Virus record (IMG/VR): IMGVR_UViG_3300035698_007470
Coordinates: 1-24,711 of that record
Length of the DNA stretch: 24,711 nucleotides
Source of the DNA: a virus
Strand: one strand, 5' to 3'
In this document: positions 1 through 7,883 of the stretch, piece by piece
Layout: each line of letters opens with the position of its first letter
Numbering within the stretch: the first letter of the stretch is position 1
Notes under the pieces: model-generated
What the model was told of the DNA's origin: nothing
Database searches by the model: none
The model's input: only the letters and a program-made list of their open reading frames with translations
Position numbers and translations under genes: made by a program

Positions 1-77
1 CCCATACACGAAAAACCGCGGGTTTTGGGAAAACCGGAGGGGGGGTAGAGGAAGGGCGTTTCTCCCGACGTCTGTTT
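1..77. other. Non-coding left edge, possible packaging/cos-type region
   Basis: I see no coding sequence here. Two mutually exclusive short hairpins overlap: AAAACC (12-17) with GGTTTT (21-26), and the same GGTTTT with AAAACC (30-35). A G-rich tract, GGAGGGGGGG, follows at 36-45. In cos phages with a P27-type small terminase, the cohesive-end and terminase-binding DNA normally lies just upstream of the small terminase gene, which starts here at 325. The assignment is inference from position and base composition only; no overhang or terminase site can be recognised directly. Confidence 0.3.
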
Positions 78-335
78 TTGCTCCCTCGAATGAGGGCATG
101 CGGACGCTCGACCCTTACGACCTCCTGCAATCAATCTTCGCTGGTTGCGATCGGTGCAGATGTCTGCACCGTCGCGCCGGCATCAACACCGGAACCGCCA
201 CCGGCACCAACGGCGAACCGCCCCTTGGATATCCAGACCATCGACATAGCTGAAATCGAGCCCGGCTATTGCGACCTGATGGTCGACCGCTGGGAGGAGC
301 TCACCAGAGGGACCGCAACACGCCATGGGAGCTAG
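78..335 (+). CDS. Short ORF ending like a phage DNA methyltransferase C-terminus
   Basis: This 85-residue reading frame starts at a TTG (an in-frame ATG lies at 90). Residues 53-85 contain IEPGYCDLMVDRWEELT, which matches the usual last segment of phage N4/N6 DNA methyltransferases, where an acidic-Pro-x-Tyr-Cys/Val-Asp motif precedes an RW-E-x-T helix. The catalytic DPPY and the SAM-binding FxGxG motifs are absent, and the N-terminal half is a Pro/Ala-rich linker, so this is a remnant or a free-standing tail of the family, not an active enzyme. The stop overlaps the small terminase start by 11 bp, which suggests translational coupling. A competing 51-codon frame, 98-253, begins MRTLDPYDLLQSIFAG and could instead be the real product over the first part; a frameshift between the two is possible. 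Confidence 0.4.
   Translation: MLPRMRACGRSTLTTSCNQSSLVAIGADVCTVAPASTPEPPPAPTANRPLDIQTIDIAEIEPGYCDLMVDRWEELTRGTATRHGS
153..170. promoter_or_regulatory. Palindrome site 1 (GGTGCAGATGTCTGCACC)
   Basis: First of five copies of a recurrent dyad with consensus GTGCAGAYGTCTGCAC. Here the arms are 8 bp (GGTGCAGA and TCTGCACC) around a central TG. It lies inside the short ORF upstream of the small terminase and is read there as A-D-V-C-T. Function is unknown; a protein-binding operator or partition-like site is possible. Confidence 0.6.
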
Positions 336-918
336 AGGGCCAAGACCAACGCCGTCGGCACTGCTCGAACGCAAGGGCAGCGAGCGCGCGCACCGCAACC
401 CACACGAGCCAAAGCCTGAGCGCGTGGTGAAGCCGACGGCGCCGCGACCGATGTCGAAGGACGCGAAGAAGCATTGGCGTCACCTCTGCGAGCTGCTCGA
501 TGCGATCGGCATCCTGACGCGCGCCGACCTGGTTGTCGTCGAACGGTATTGCGAGACGCTGGTGCTTTGGCGCCAGTGCCGCGACTTCGTGAGCAAGAAC
601 GGAATGGTTCACCCGATCAAGAAGTGGAACCCGAACAAGGACAACGGCGCCGACGAGAACGGTGACAAGCGGCCGCCCGGAGCGTTCGAGGTCGTAGGCT
701 TCCGCGACTTCCCGCAGGTTAAGAACCTCATGAAGCTCGACAGCACGCTACTACAGCACGAGCGCGAGCTCGGGCTGACGCCAAGCGCGCGCACCCGGCT
801 CATCGCGGACGAGCGCGAGTCTGGTCGACCGCCCGGCGCCGCCGATGATCGCAGCACGGCGCACACGTTCAAGGGGCCGCGGCTGCGGTCCGTTGGTGGT
901 GGTGGCAGTGCCGGATGA
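325..918 (+). CDS. Terminase small subunit, P27 family
   Basis: The small terminase recognises phage DNA and recruits the large subunit for packaging into proheads. The 197-residue protein opens with MGARGPRPTPSALLERKG, the hallmark N-terminus of P27-family small terminases (G-x-RGP-x-P-P). It continues into a helical DNA-binding core, 'KDAKKHWRHLCELLDAIGILTRADLVVVERYC' in pieces at about residues 45-76, and a second helical region (about 128-160) ending in the conserved LGLTPSARTRL. The Gly-rich tail (SVGGGGSAG) is typical linker-like sequence. Length fits the family, which usually runs 140-200 residues. Its start lies 11 bp inside the upstream ORF, and its TGA overlaps the large terminase ATG (ATGA at 915-918), so the packaging pair should be co-translated. 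Confidence 0.93.
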   Translation: MGARGPRPTPSALLERKGSERAHRNPHEPKPERVVKPTAPRPMSKDAKKHWRHLCELLDAIGILTRADLVVVERYCETLVLWRQCRDFVSKNGMVHPIKKWNPNKDNGADENGDKRPPGAFEVVGFRDFPQVKNLMKLDSTLLQHERELGLTPSARTRLIADERESGRPPGAADDRSTAHTFKGPRLRSVGGGGSAG

Positions 919-2633
919 AGTGGAAGCCAGACGAGATCGAGCCGGCGTGGGTGGAGCTCCTGCGGCTGGTGCCGGGCTACGATCCTCTCGGCACCGCCGA
1001 GCCCGGCGACTGGTTCGATCCCGAGGTCGCGCAGAGTGCCGTCGACTTTTTCAGCGACCACCTCACGCTCACAAAGGACGCCGCGGCGACGCGAGGCGGC
1101 GAGCCGTTTCACTTGCAGCCGTGGCAAGCTGCGATCGTCTCGAACGCCTTTGGCTGGTTCAGAGTCGACGAGTATGGCGACGCTGTGCGTCGTTACCGGG
1201 AGGTCTTTATCGGGATCCCTCGCAAGAACGGCAAAACGGAGATGACGGCCGGGCTCGGCCTGCTTGCGTTCTTCTGGGACGACGAGCTCGGCGCCGAGGT
1301 CTACTGTGCCGCGAAGGACAAGGGGCAAGCCTCCAAGCTGTTTTCTGCTGCAAAGCTCATGGTGAACCGGAATGCGACGCTGAAGAACTCGTGCCGGGTT
1401 TACCGCGCGGCGCTGTTCCAGCCCGAGGACGGGAGCACGTTCCAGCCCATCAGCGCCGACGCGGATCGGCAGCACGGCGAGAATCCACATTGCGCGATCA
1501 TCGACGAGGTTCACGTCCAGCCGAATGGCGACCTGATCGAAGCGCTGGAAACCGGACAGGCCTCGCGAAAGCAGCCGCAGCTGCTCTACCTATCGACGAG
1601 CGACTACGACCGCGCCGGCAGCGTTTGCAACGAGCTCTGGGATCACTCGCGAGCCGTGCGCGACGGACAGCGCAAGGCCTCGCGATTCTTGCCGGTGCTT
1701 TACGAAGCGCTCGACACAGACGATTGGGAAAGCGAAGACCTCTGGCACGCATGCAACCCGAACCTCGGCGTCAGCGTCTCAATCGACTACCTGCGCGACA
1801 AGGCCGAGAAGGCTCGGCAGCTTCCGCGCCTGCTCAACAGTTTCAAGCGGCTGCACCTCAACATCCGCACCGGGCAAGCGGAGCAGTGGCTTCCGATGGA
1901 TAGATGGGACGAATGCGACGGCCGCCGCGTAGGACTCGGCACACTGACCGGCGATGCGTTTGCGTCCCACCTTCACGGCCGCGAGTGTTGGGTTGGGCTC
2001 GACCTCAGCCAGAAGCACGACATGACAAGCGCCGCGCTGGTGTTCCCCGAAGAGATCGAGCACCCCGATCGCGCCGGCGAATCTCGGACGTTCTACTGGG
2101 TTTTACCGTTCTTCTGGTTGCCGGCCGACACGATCAAGGACCCGAAGCAGGACCCGAAAAAAAAGGACCTGTGGCAGCAATGGCAGCGCGAAGGCTGGCT
2201 CGAAGCTACCCCGGGCGATGTCGTCGACTATGATCGGATTCGTCAACGTATTGTTGAAATCAGCAGCGACTTCGCTGTGCAACAGATTGGAGTCGATCCA
2301 TGGAATGCAGAAAGCACGGCGCAAGGCCTGACGGCGGAGGGTTTCGAGGTCGTCTATTGCCGGCAGGGCTTCGCTCAGTTCAGCGGCCCGACGCAGGAGT
2401 TCGAGACGGCCATCGTCGACCGGCGCATCGTTCACGGTGGGCACCCGATCCTACGGGAGCAAGCCCGAGTGGCTGCGGCCGACGAGGACGCATACGGCCA
2501 CACACGCCCGAGCAAGAAGCGGAGCGGCGACAAGATCGACGGGATCGTTGCGACGGTCATGGCGATCGGTCTGGCAATGACGGGCGATGGGTCCGGGAGC
2601 GTCTATGAAGACCGTGGCATCCGCACGCTTTAG
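915..2633 (+). CDS. terL: Terminase large subunit (packaging ATPase/nuclease)
   Basis: This is the motor that pumps DNA into the prohead and cuts the concatemer. The 572-residue product has the two-domain plan of the HK97-like Terminase_1 family. The ATPase domain carries a Walker A-type loop PRKNGKT (residues 102-108) and a Walker B strand CAIIDEVH (193-200, with Asp197 and catalytic Glu198). The RNase H-like nuclease domain shows the expected acidic residues in GLDLS (Asp363), IGVDPWNA (Asp461) and SGDKIDGI (Asp542). An LQPWQ adenine-binding-like motif sits at 67-71. Length is normal. The start overlaps the small subunit stop by 4 bp and the 3' end overlaps the next small gene by 29 bp. An A8 run at 2157-2164 is the only long homopolymer and leaves the frame intact. 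Confidence 0.96.
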   Translation: MKWKPDEIEPAWVELLRLVPGYDPLGTAEPGDWFDPEVAQSAVDFFSDHLTLTKDAAATRGGEPFHLQPWQAAIVSNAFGWFRVDEYGDAVRRYREVFIGIPRKNGKTEMTAGLGLLAFFWDDELGAEVYCAAKDKGQASKLFSAAKLMVNRNATLKNSCRVYRAALFQPEDGSTFQPISADADRQHGENPHCAIIDEVHVQPNGDLIEALETGQASRKQPQLLYLSTSDYDRAGSVCNELWDHSRAVRDGQRKASRFLPVLYEALDTDDWESEDLWHACNPNLGVSVSIDYLRDKAEKARQLPRLLNSFKRLHLNIRTGQAEQWLPMDRWDECDGRRVGLGTLTGDAFASHLHGRECWVGLDLSQKHDMTSAALVFPEEIEHPDRAGESRTFYWVLPFFWLPADTIKDPKQDPKKKDLWQQWQREGWLEATPGDVVDYDRIRQRIVEISSDFAVQQIGVDPWNAESTAQGLTAEGFEVVYCRQGFAQFSGPTQEFETAIVDRRIVHGGHPILREQARVAAADEDAYGHTRPSKKRSGDKIDGIVATVMAIGLAMTGDGSGSVYEDRGIRTL

Positions 2634-2778
2634 CGCGGCCGTGACGGCCTTGTTGTTGTTTGGGGCGTTGGCGATGGTCGGCGTTGGTTTCGGTTTGTGG
2701 GTGCATCCTGGCGCGGGAGTCTGCGCCGCCGGGCTCCTGCTTTGGGTTGATTTGCTGCTGTGGAGCCGCGCGAAATGA
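2605..2778 (+). CDS. Small two-helix membrane protein
   Basis: A 57-residue protein starts at ATG 2605, chosen because a GGGAG Shine-Dalgarno sequence lies 5 bp upstream (2595-2599). The frame is open from 2587, but that start lacks such a signal. The sequence is nearly all hydrophobic: one predicted membrane segment at about residues 10-30 (AVTALLLFGALAMVGVGF) and a second at about 34-52 (GAGVCAAGLLLWVDLLLW), with a short basic N-terminus. It overlaps the terminase end by 29 bp and its TGA forms ATGA with the portal start. Tiny two-helix membrane proteins between large terminase and portal genes occur in many HK97-like phages. Their role is unknown and no holin function can be claimed from sequence. 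Confidence 0.7.
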   Translation: MKTVASARFSAAVTALLLFGALAMVGVGFGLWVHPGAGVCAAGLLLWVDLLLWSRAK

Positions 2779-4559
2779 GCATTCTCGGTCGCCTGTTGTC
2801 TTCTGCCGCTGTTGAAACAAGCGACCTGCAGAATCCTTCGCTTTGGGTTTCTGACGGCATCGGCGGCACCGCCTCAGCCGCTGGGGTGTCCGTCTCGCCC
2901 GAGAAGGCGATGGGGTTGGATGCTTACTACCATTGCATCCGATCGATCTCGGAGGACATCGCGAAGATTCCGCTGGTGACCTACAAGCGCTCTGGCGAGC
3001 GAGGCGAGCGCGGCAAGCGTGAAGACTTCACGCACCCCGTGCACGATCTGTTGCTGCGCGCACCGTCACCCAACTACACCGCCTTCACGTTCTGGCGCAC
3101 GCTGGTCGCTTGGACGCTTGGGTGGGGCAACGGCTACGCGGAAATCGAGTTCTCCCGCACGACCGGCCGGCCGCATCGGCTGTGGCTCATGCACCCCTCG
3201 CGTGTCGAGGTCAAACGGCTCAAGGGTCGCGGGAATCGGCGCAGCGTCGAATACCACGTTCATAACGACGACGGGACGAGCGTGCAGATGTCTGCACGCC
3301 GGGTTTTCCACCTCCAAGGCCTCGGCGGCGACGGATTGGTGGGCTACAGCGTCTGGCGCCTGGCGATGCAGAGCATTGGCATCGGTCTCGCGACCGAGGC
3401 CTACGGATCGACCTTCTTCGGCAACGGGGCACACTTGTCGGGCGCGCTCAAACACCCCGGCAAGCTCGGCGATAAAGCGTTTTCGCATCTGCGCGATTCG
3501 TGGGCGAAGACGCACGTCGGCGTCGCCAACGCGCACAAACCGGCGATTCTTGAAGAGGGGATGGAGTGGCAGAAACTCGGCGTCGAACCCGAGGCCGCTC
3601 AGTTCCTGAGCACCCGCACCTTCAACGTCGAGCAGATGGCTCGATGGTTCCGCATGCCGTCGTCGAAGATGGGCATCGTCGTCAAGAGCGGCGGTGGCGG
3701 CGACAAGATCAGCGACGAAGACGTGCAGAGTCTCTACGTGACCGACACGCTGCAGCCATGGATGACGAACATCGAGCAGGAGATCCTGCGTCGGCTGTTC
3801 CCGTTCGATGATGAAAAGGACAAGTTCGCACGGTTCCAAGTGGTCGCGCTGCTGCGCGGTTCGATCAAGGCGCGCGCCGACTTCTATTCGAAGCTCTACC
3901 ACGTTGGCGCACTGTCGGCGAACGAGATTCGCGAGGCCGAAGACCTCAACCCGATCGAGAACGGCGATACCTACTACGTGCCGGTCAACCTGGTCAGCGA
4001 TGAGTTCGCAAGCGAAGGCGAAGCCGGCGGAGCTCCGGCGCCGCCAAACAACGACACGACGCCGCGCCCGCGAGGGCCTGAGCGTGACCAGACCAACACC
4101 GACCGCAAGCGAGGCGACAGCGATCGCCGTCGCGAGACCGGCGCGCCGCCGCAGCGCGACAAGCAGCGAGCCGAAGCGCTTCGGCCGGCGTTCGTCGATG
4201 CGTTCGCTCGGGTGAAGGGCCGCGAGCGCAATCTCGTCGTGCGCAACATCAAGCGCCACCGCGCCGACGACGAAGCCTGGGCCGGATGGCTCGACACGTT
4301 GCACGCGGATCACCTCGATTGGGTGAGCACCGCGCTCGAGCCACTGTTGGCCAGCGCGTGCGCTTTGGTTGGGCTCGATGAGCTCAACGAGCCGAAGGTC
4401 ATTCGCACGGCCGCCGATAGTTTCGTCGAGCTCGTGAGCGGACTGCGCAACGTCGAAGACCTTGGCCCGCAGTGGGAAGCCCGCACGGACGCACGCGAGG
4501 ACGACCTCGCGGCTGCTGTGCTTGAACAGATCGCGGCCGCGGCCGCCTCGGAGAGCTAA
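2775..4559 (+). CDS. Portal protein, HK97 family
   Basis: The portal forms the dodecameric channel at one capsid vertex through which DNA enters and leaves. ATG 2775 (594 residues) is preferred over an in-frame GTG at 2760 because it overlaps the preceding stop as ATGA and has GGAG 9 bp upstream. Typical segments follow in order: AYYHCIRSISEDIAKIPL near residues 49-66, HPVHDLLLRAPSPN, WTLGWGNGYAEIEF, the QSIGIGLATEAYGSTFFGNG helix, and the AQFLSTRTFNVEQMARWFRMP segment, ending around ENGDTYYVPVNLV at about 400-412. The last 180 residues are an extension: first a disordered Gly/Pro/Arg-rich stretch (about 418-465), then a helical domain of unknown role. The stop at 4557-4559 abuts the protease ATG at 4560. 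Confidence 0.95.
   Translation: MSILGRLLSSAAVETSDLQNPSLWVSDGIGGTASAAGVSVSPEKAMGLDAYYHCIRSISEDIAKIPLVTYKRSGERGERGKREDFTHPVHDLLLRAPSPNYTAFTFWRTLVAWTLGWGNGYAEIEFSRTTGRPHRLWLMHPSRVEVKRLKGRGNRRSVEYHVHNDDGTSVQMSARRVFHLQGLGGDGLVGYSVWRLAMQSIGIGLATEAYGSTFFGNGAHLSGALKHPGKLGDKAFSHLRDSWAKTHVGVANAHKPAILEEGMEWQKLGVEPEAAQFLSTRTFNVEQMARWFRMPSSKMGIVVKSGGGGDKISDEDVQSLYVTDTLQPWMTNIEQEILRRLFPFDDEKDKFARFQVVALLRGSIKARADFYSKLYHVGALSANEIREAEDLNPIENGDTYYVPVNLVSDEFASEGEAGGAPAPPNNDTTPRPRGPERDQTNTDRKRGDSDRRRETGAPPQRDKQRAEALRPAFVDAFARVKGRERNLVVRNIKRHRADDEAWAGWLDTLHADHLDWVSTALEPLLASACALVGLDELNEPKVIRTAADSFVELVSGLRNVEDLGPQWEARTDAREDDLAAAVLEQIAAAAASES
3281..3298. promoter_or_regulatory. Palindrome site 2 (CGTGCAGATGTCTGCACG)
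   Basis: Second copy of the recurrent dyad, with 8-bp arms around a central TG, inside the portal gene and read as S-V-Q-M-S-A-R. The reading frame differs from that of sites 1 and 5. It lies 120-140 codons from any gene boundary, so an ordinary promoter operator is unlikely for this copy. Confidence 0.6.
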
Positions 4560-5555
4560 ATGCCTGACATTCTCAAGAGCCGGGCGGCATGCCTGGCACA
4601 ACACGCCGGCCTGTGGTGCGCCGTTCCCGGATGGCTCGACACGATGGTCGGCGCAGTGAACCGCGGGTTGCTCAGCGGCCGCGGCGAGTTCGCGCGCCTG
4701 GCTGTCGAGCAGCGCGAGGTCCGCGACGCGCTCGCCGAGCTCGGCGACGACGCGCTTGCTGACAACCGAGAGCGCCGACCGAGGGCCGCGGCTGAGCTTC
4801 GCGAGAAGCGGCACCGCCCGTTCATGCTCGACGAAAGCGGAATCGCTGTGATCGAGATGGTCGGCCCGATGATGAAGGGCAGTAGCAAGCTCGGTTCGAA
4901 CGCGAACACGATCGACGTGCGCCGAGCTATTCGGGCTGCCGTCGGAGATCCCGAGGTGCAGGGCATCCTGCTCGTCGTCGACTCGCCTGGTGGCACCGTC
5001 GCCGGCACCGCTGAGCTCGCGGCCGACGTTCGCGCCGCCGCCGAGAAGAAGCCGCTGCGCGTGCATGCCGACGACCTCATGGCGAGCGCTGCGATCTGGG
5101 CGACCGCCTCAGCTCACCGGATCACGGCGTCGCCGACGACTGAGGTCGGCAGCATCGGCACCGTGCTCGTCGTGCAGGACACGAGCGAAGCAATGGCGAC
5201 CGAAGGTGTTCGCGTTCACGTCATCAGCACCGGCCCGAACAAGGGCGCCGGCGCGCCTGGTGCCGAGGTCACGCCAGAGCAGCTCGCCGGACTGCGCGAG
5301 CGCGTCGAGGACTTGAACGCTCACTTCATCAAGGCGCTCGAAGACGGCCGCGGCCTCAAGGGTGCGAAGCTCGACGCCGTCAGCGATGGGCGAGTTTGGA
5401 TCGCGGAGCGTGCGCAAGGCCTCGGCCTGATCGATGCAGTTGCGACAATGGATGAAGCGCTGACGCACTTCCGTCGCTCGCTGGCTCGGTCGGCCCGTTC
5501 GCGGGCGGCGCGCGCTGATTTGGCTGAGGCCGAGCTCCGCGCCGCCGGCCTATAA
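4560..5555 (+). CDS. S49 (SppA/ClpP-fold) prohead maturation protease
   Basis: This 331-residue serine peptidase probably trims capsid and scaffold sequences during head maturation, as its place between portal and capsid indicates. The crotonase-like core starts near residue 94 (IAVIEMVGPM). The oxyanion-type loop DSPGGTVAGT is at 141-150, the catalytic serine is expected at Ser176 in DDLMASAAIW, and the general-base lysine at Lys228 in GPNKGAG, which gives the Ser/Lys dyad of family S49. GSIG (197-200) is also conserved in SppA-like enzymes. The N-terminal 90 residues and an Arg/Ala-rich C-terminal helix (about 305-331) flank the core. The C-terminal helix could carry a scaffolding role, since no separate scaffold gene is evident, but that is inference. 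A hairpin follows the stop by 4 bp. Confidence 0.92.
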   Translation: MPDILKSRAACLAQHAGLWCAVPGWLDTMVGAVNRGLLSGRGEFARLAVEQREVRDALAELGDDALADNRERRPRAAAELREKRHRPFMLDESGIAVIEMVGPMMKGSSKLGSNANTIDVRRAIRAAVGDPEVQGILLVVDSPGGTVAGTAELAADVRAAAEKKPLRVHADDLMASAAIWATASAHRITASPTTEVGSIGTVLVVQDTSEAMATEGVRVHVISTGPNKGAGAPGAEVTPEQLAGLRERVEDLNAHFIKALEDGRGLKGAKLDAVSDGRVWIAERAQGLGLIDAVATMDEALTHFRRSLARSARSRAARADLAEAELRAAGL

Positions 5556-5559
5556 AAAC

Positions 5560-5588
5560 GGGGCCGAACGCTCCAAGCATTCGGCCCC
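5560..5588 (+). terminator. Hairpin after protease gene, probable terminator
   Basis: A perfect 9-bp stem, GGGGCCGAA (5560-5568) with TTCGGCCCC (5580-5588), encloses an 11-nt loop and starts 4 bp after the protease TAA. The tail TCTCATTG is only weakly T-rich, so termination may be partial or the hairpin may protect mRNA ends. Together with the hairpin after the capsid gene it brackets the 734-residue gene and the capsid gene as a separate expression block. Confidence 0.6.
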
Positions 5589-5678
5589 TCTCATTGTCGC
5601 ACGTCCCACTGATCTGTCCGCGCTCCTCTCGGCTAGAAATCCTAACCGCAAATCCCCAAACGGGAGAGAGAGAGCAAT

Positions 5679-7883
5679 ATGAAACCGCTGGCAACATTCA
5701 CGCCCCGCCCCGCTGCCGCCGACGGCGCCGCTCATCCAACAATCACCATCGCGACACCGAGCACCATCCCGACGAAGGCTTGGGTGCCGGTGCCGGTGCC
5801 ATACCGCGACGCCATTGATCTCGGCGAGCTCGCGACGTTCAAGGCCGAAGGCCGACCCGACGCGCTCGCGATTCGCGGCCCGGCCGTCGGCGTGCAAACC
5901 GTTTTCTACGATGTCCTGCTGGAGCTCGCCGCGCTCGACGTCGTCGCCGGCGAGCTCGTGCCGATCACCGCTGCCGAAGCCGAGAAGCTCAGCGCGCCCG
6001 AGGTCGCTAGCCTCGATGCCTCGCCGGCTGACGACATGAACGAAGACGCACCGCTTGGCCTGGTGCCAACCGATTGGGTCGTCGACGACCTCAGTCGCCT
6101 AGTGCCTCGCTTTGTGGTTCGCGAAAGCGACGGCACGACGCACGCGCCCGAACCGACACAACCCGTTCTCGAGTTCGCTAGCCGTGCGCGACAAACCTGG
6201 TCGGTCACGGTCCGCTGCGGGCCAATGGTGCTTCACTTCTGGGCGACGTTCTGGTCTGGCCAAGACGTGGTCGAGTGGGAGCTGCTGCCGGTTCACAGCG
6301 ACCCGAGCGCAGCGCGCCGCACCGTTACCATCGAGGACATCACCGTGCAATTCGGCGAGCCGGTCGTCGTGAATGACGCGGCCGCGCTGGGCATTGCACC
6401 GCCGATCTACGACCGCGCGACCGACGTTTGGCGGTTTGACCTGGTCGGCGGCCCGACCGAGGTCGGAGACGCGCAGGGCTTTCCGATCGTGCGCGGTGCA
6501 TTGCTGGCCACCGACTCGCGTCACCCTTGGTGGCATCACTTACTGAGCACCGACGAGAAGACCGCGCAACGCATCGAGCGGCTCAAGTCTCGCATCGTTG
6601 GCGCCCCGATCTCGGGAACGCATTGGGATGGCAAGTGGCTGGCGTTTCAGGCGACCATCCCGGCCGGCCCGAGCGACCGGGCCGAGCTTGACGGCATTTG
6701 GGACCAGCACCGCAGCGACCTGGCCGGCGGCCGCGAGACGTTTTACGTTCGCCGTCGCGGCCAGAACAAGAACGCCGGCGCGACTGGCGCGCAGGGCGAC
6801 TTCGCTGCGACGAAGGGCGGCCAGATCCACCTCGGCGACTTGCGTGCGGGTTTGCTGTGGCACTACCACACGCAGGAAGCGATGCGGCCGATGCACTACC
6901 GAGAGCAGAGCGGCGCGCCGGTTCTCTTCGCGGATCACCCGGATTGGGTCACTTGGTCGCAAGTCACGCATTGGCACTGCGACGTCTCGACCGACCGGCT
7001 TGGAAAGGGTTGCCCACCGATGCCGAGCAACTCGCACGGATTCACCGGCAAGGACGACCAGCACGTTACGAGCAACGCGCTCGCTGCCAACGTCGCCGCC
7101 TTCGATTGGCCCGCGCACCGAATGCTCGTCCGCGACGAGATCGAGGTCGCGCTCGCGAATACACGTTTGCACAAGCAGCGATCGCCCGGAGCTCCGCGCG
7201 CCGTCGGCCGGCGAATGCAGCAGAACGCCAACCAGTTCATGCTGACCGGCCGCGAAGACGTTTGGGCCGGCTTGGTCGTGGAGCATGGAAGAATCGCGCA
7301 CGAGTTCGCCTTCACGCCGGCCAGTGTGACCGGCTTCCGGTTGCAAGGCGCGCCGATGGTCGACGGGCGGCAGTTGCGCCAAGGCGGCGACCCGAACGCC
7401 GATCCGGTTCCGACGTTGGTTGTCTGGCAGGAGGGCCTCGTGCTTCGCGGCTTGGCCGCCGGCTGGGCGACGCACCGCTACCGGCAGAGCATCGGCCGGC
7501 CGACAATCGCCGGCACCGAGAAGATCGGCGAGCAGCTCGTCGGCATCGCCTCGACGATGATGCGGCACTGTTTCGCCAAGTCAGGCGGGAAGTGGCACAC
7601 CTGGTTGGCTTTGCTTTGGGAGAACGGCCAAGCGCCAGCGCCAGCAATCATCAGCAAGCTCGAACAAACGCCCGGCGTAGCAGAAGGCCGCGTCGGCGTT
7701 TCAGCTGGCGGCTGGTGCCCTTGGATCATGGCCGGGCTCTACTACTTGGCGCGCGCTGATCACAGCTTGAACGTGCCGGCTGACGTCGCGGAAAAGCTCG
7801 TCGGCCTGGCCACCGAGATCGACGCCGCGCTAGTCGGCGCGTCGATCTCCGACCGGGAATGGTGGGCTGTCGTGCAGAGGTAG
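5679..7883 (+). CDS. Large protein of unknown function between protease and capsid genes
   Basis: I do not recognise this 734-residue protein with confidence. It begins at ATG 5679 after a purine tract, GGGAGAGAGAG. The first 330 residues look beta-rich, including strands around TWSVTVRCGPMVLHFWATFW (about residues 173-192). A middle region is dense in Trp, His and Asp, with HPDWVTWSQVTHWHCDVSTD around 425-445 followed by GKDDQHVTSN. The last 250 residues read as paired helices (ALAANVAAFDWPAHRML, GEQLVGIASTMMRHCF, GGWCPWIMAGLYYLARADHS). This order, beta barrel or sandwich then alpha/alpha toroid with His/Asp-rich loops, resembles carbohydrate-active enzymes such as YetA/rhamnogalacturonan-lyase-like families. 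That is a weak structural inference. It has no signal peptide or membrane segment. Base composition matches its neighbours, so it is not an obvious recent insert. A capsid decoration protein is an alternative. Confidence 0.6.
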   Translation: MKPLATFTPRPAAADGAAHPTITIATPSTIPTKAWVPVPVPYRDAIDLGELATFKAEGRPDALAIRGPAVGVQTVFYDVLLELAALDVVAGELVPITAAEAEKLSAPEVASLDASPADDMNEDAPLGLVPTDWVVDDLSRLVPRFVVRESDGTTHAPEPTQPVLEFASRARQTWSVTVRCGPMVLHFWATFWSGQDVVEWELLPVHSDPSAARRTVTIEDITVQFGEPVVVNDAAALGIAPPIYDRATDVWRFDLVGGPTEVGDAQGFPIVRGALLATDSRHPWWHHLLSTDEKTAQRIERLKSRIVGAPISGTHWDGKWLAFQATIPAGPSDRAELDGIWDQHRSDLAGGRETFYVRRRGQNKNAGATGAQGDFAATKGGQIHLGDLRAGLLWHYHTQEAMRPMHYREQSGAPVLFADHPDWVTWSQVTHWHCDVSTDRLGKGCPPMPSNSHGFTGKDDQHVTSNALAANVAAFDWPAHRMLVRDEIEVALANTRLHKQRSPGAPRAVGRRMQQNANQFMLTGREDVWAGLVVEHGRIAHEFAFTPASVTGFRLQGAPMVDGRQLRQGGDPNADPVPTLVVWQEGLVLRGLAAGWATHRYRQSIGRPTIAGTEKIGEQLVGIASTMMRHCFAKSGGKWHTWLALLWENGQAPAPAIISKLEQTPGVAEGRVGVSAGGWCPWIMAGLYYLARADHSLNVPADVAEKLVGLATEIDAALVGASISDREWWAVVQR

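Noticed and set aside
66-76. GACGTCTG near the left edge as another palindrome copy
   Set aside because: Covers only the centre and part of one arm (no CAC end), so it was not counted.
2157-2164. A8 run in the large terminase gene, reading A-AAA-AAG in frame like a -1 slippery site
   Set aside because: All nuclease acidic residues lie downstream in the zero frame, no conserved product is seen in the -1 frame, and there is no clear stimulator stem, so a programmed shift is unlikely.
3723-3740. Possible sixth copy of the palindrome (GTGCAGAGTCTCTAC) in the portal gene
   Set aside because: Only one half-site is present; the centre and the second arm do not fit the dyad.
3066-5066. 666-codon open frame on the minus strand across portal and protease genes
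   Set aside because: It lies wholly antisense to two genes with clear catalytic or structural motifs, has Arg/Val/Ala-heavy composition typical of the complementary strand of GC-rich genes, and no recognisable domain.
6540-7568. 342-codon minus-strand open frame inside the 734-residue gene
   Set aside because: Reads as a shadow; the plus-strand frame has a ribosome site and regular secondary structure, while this frame has neither.
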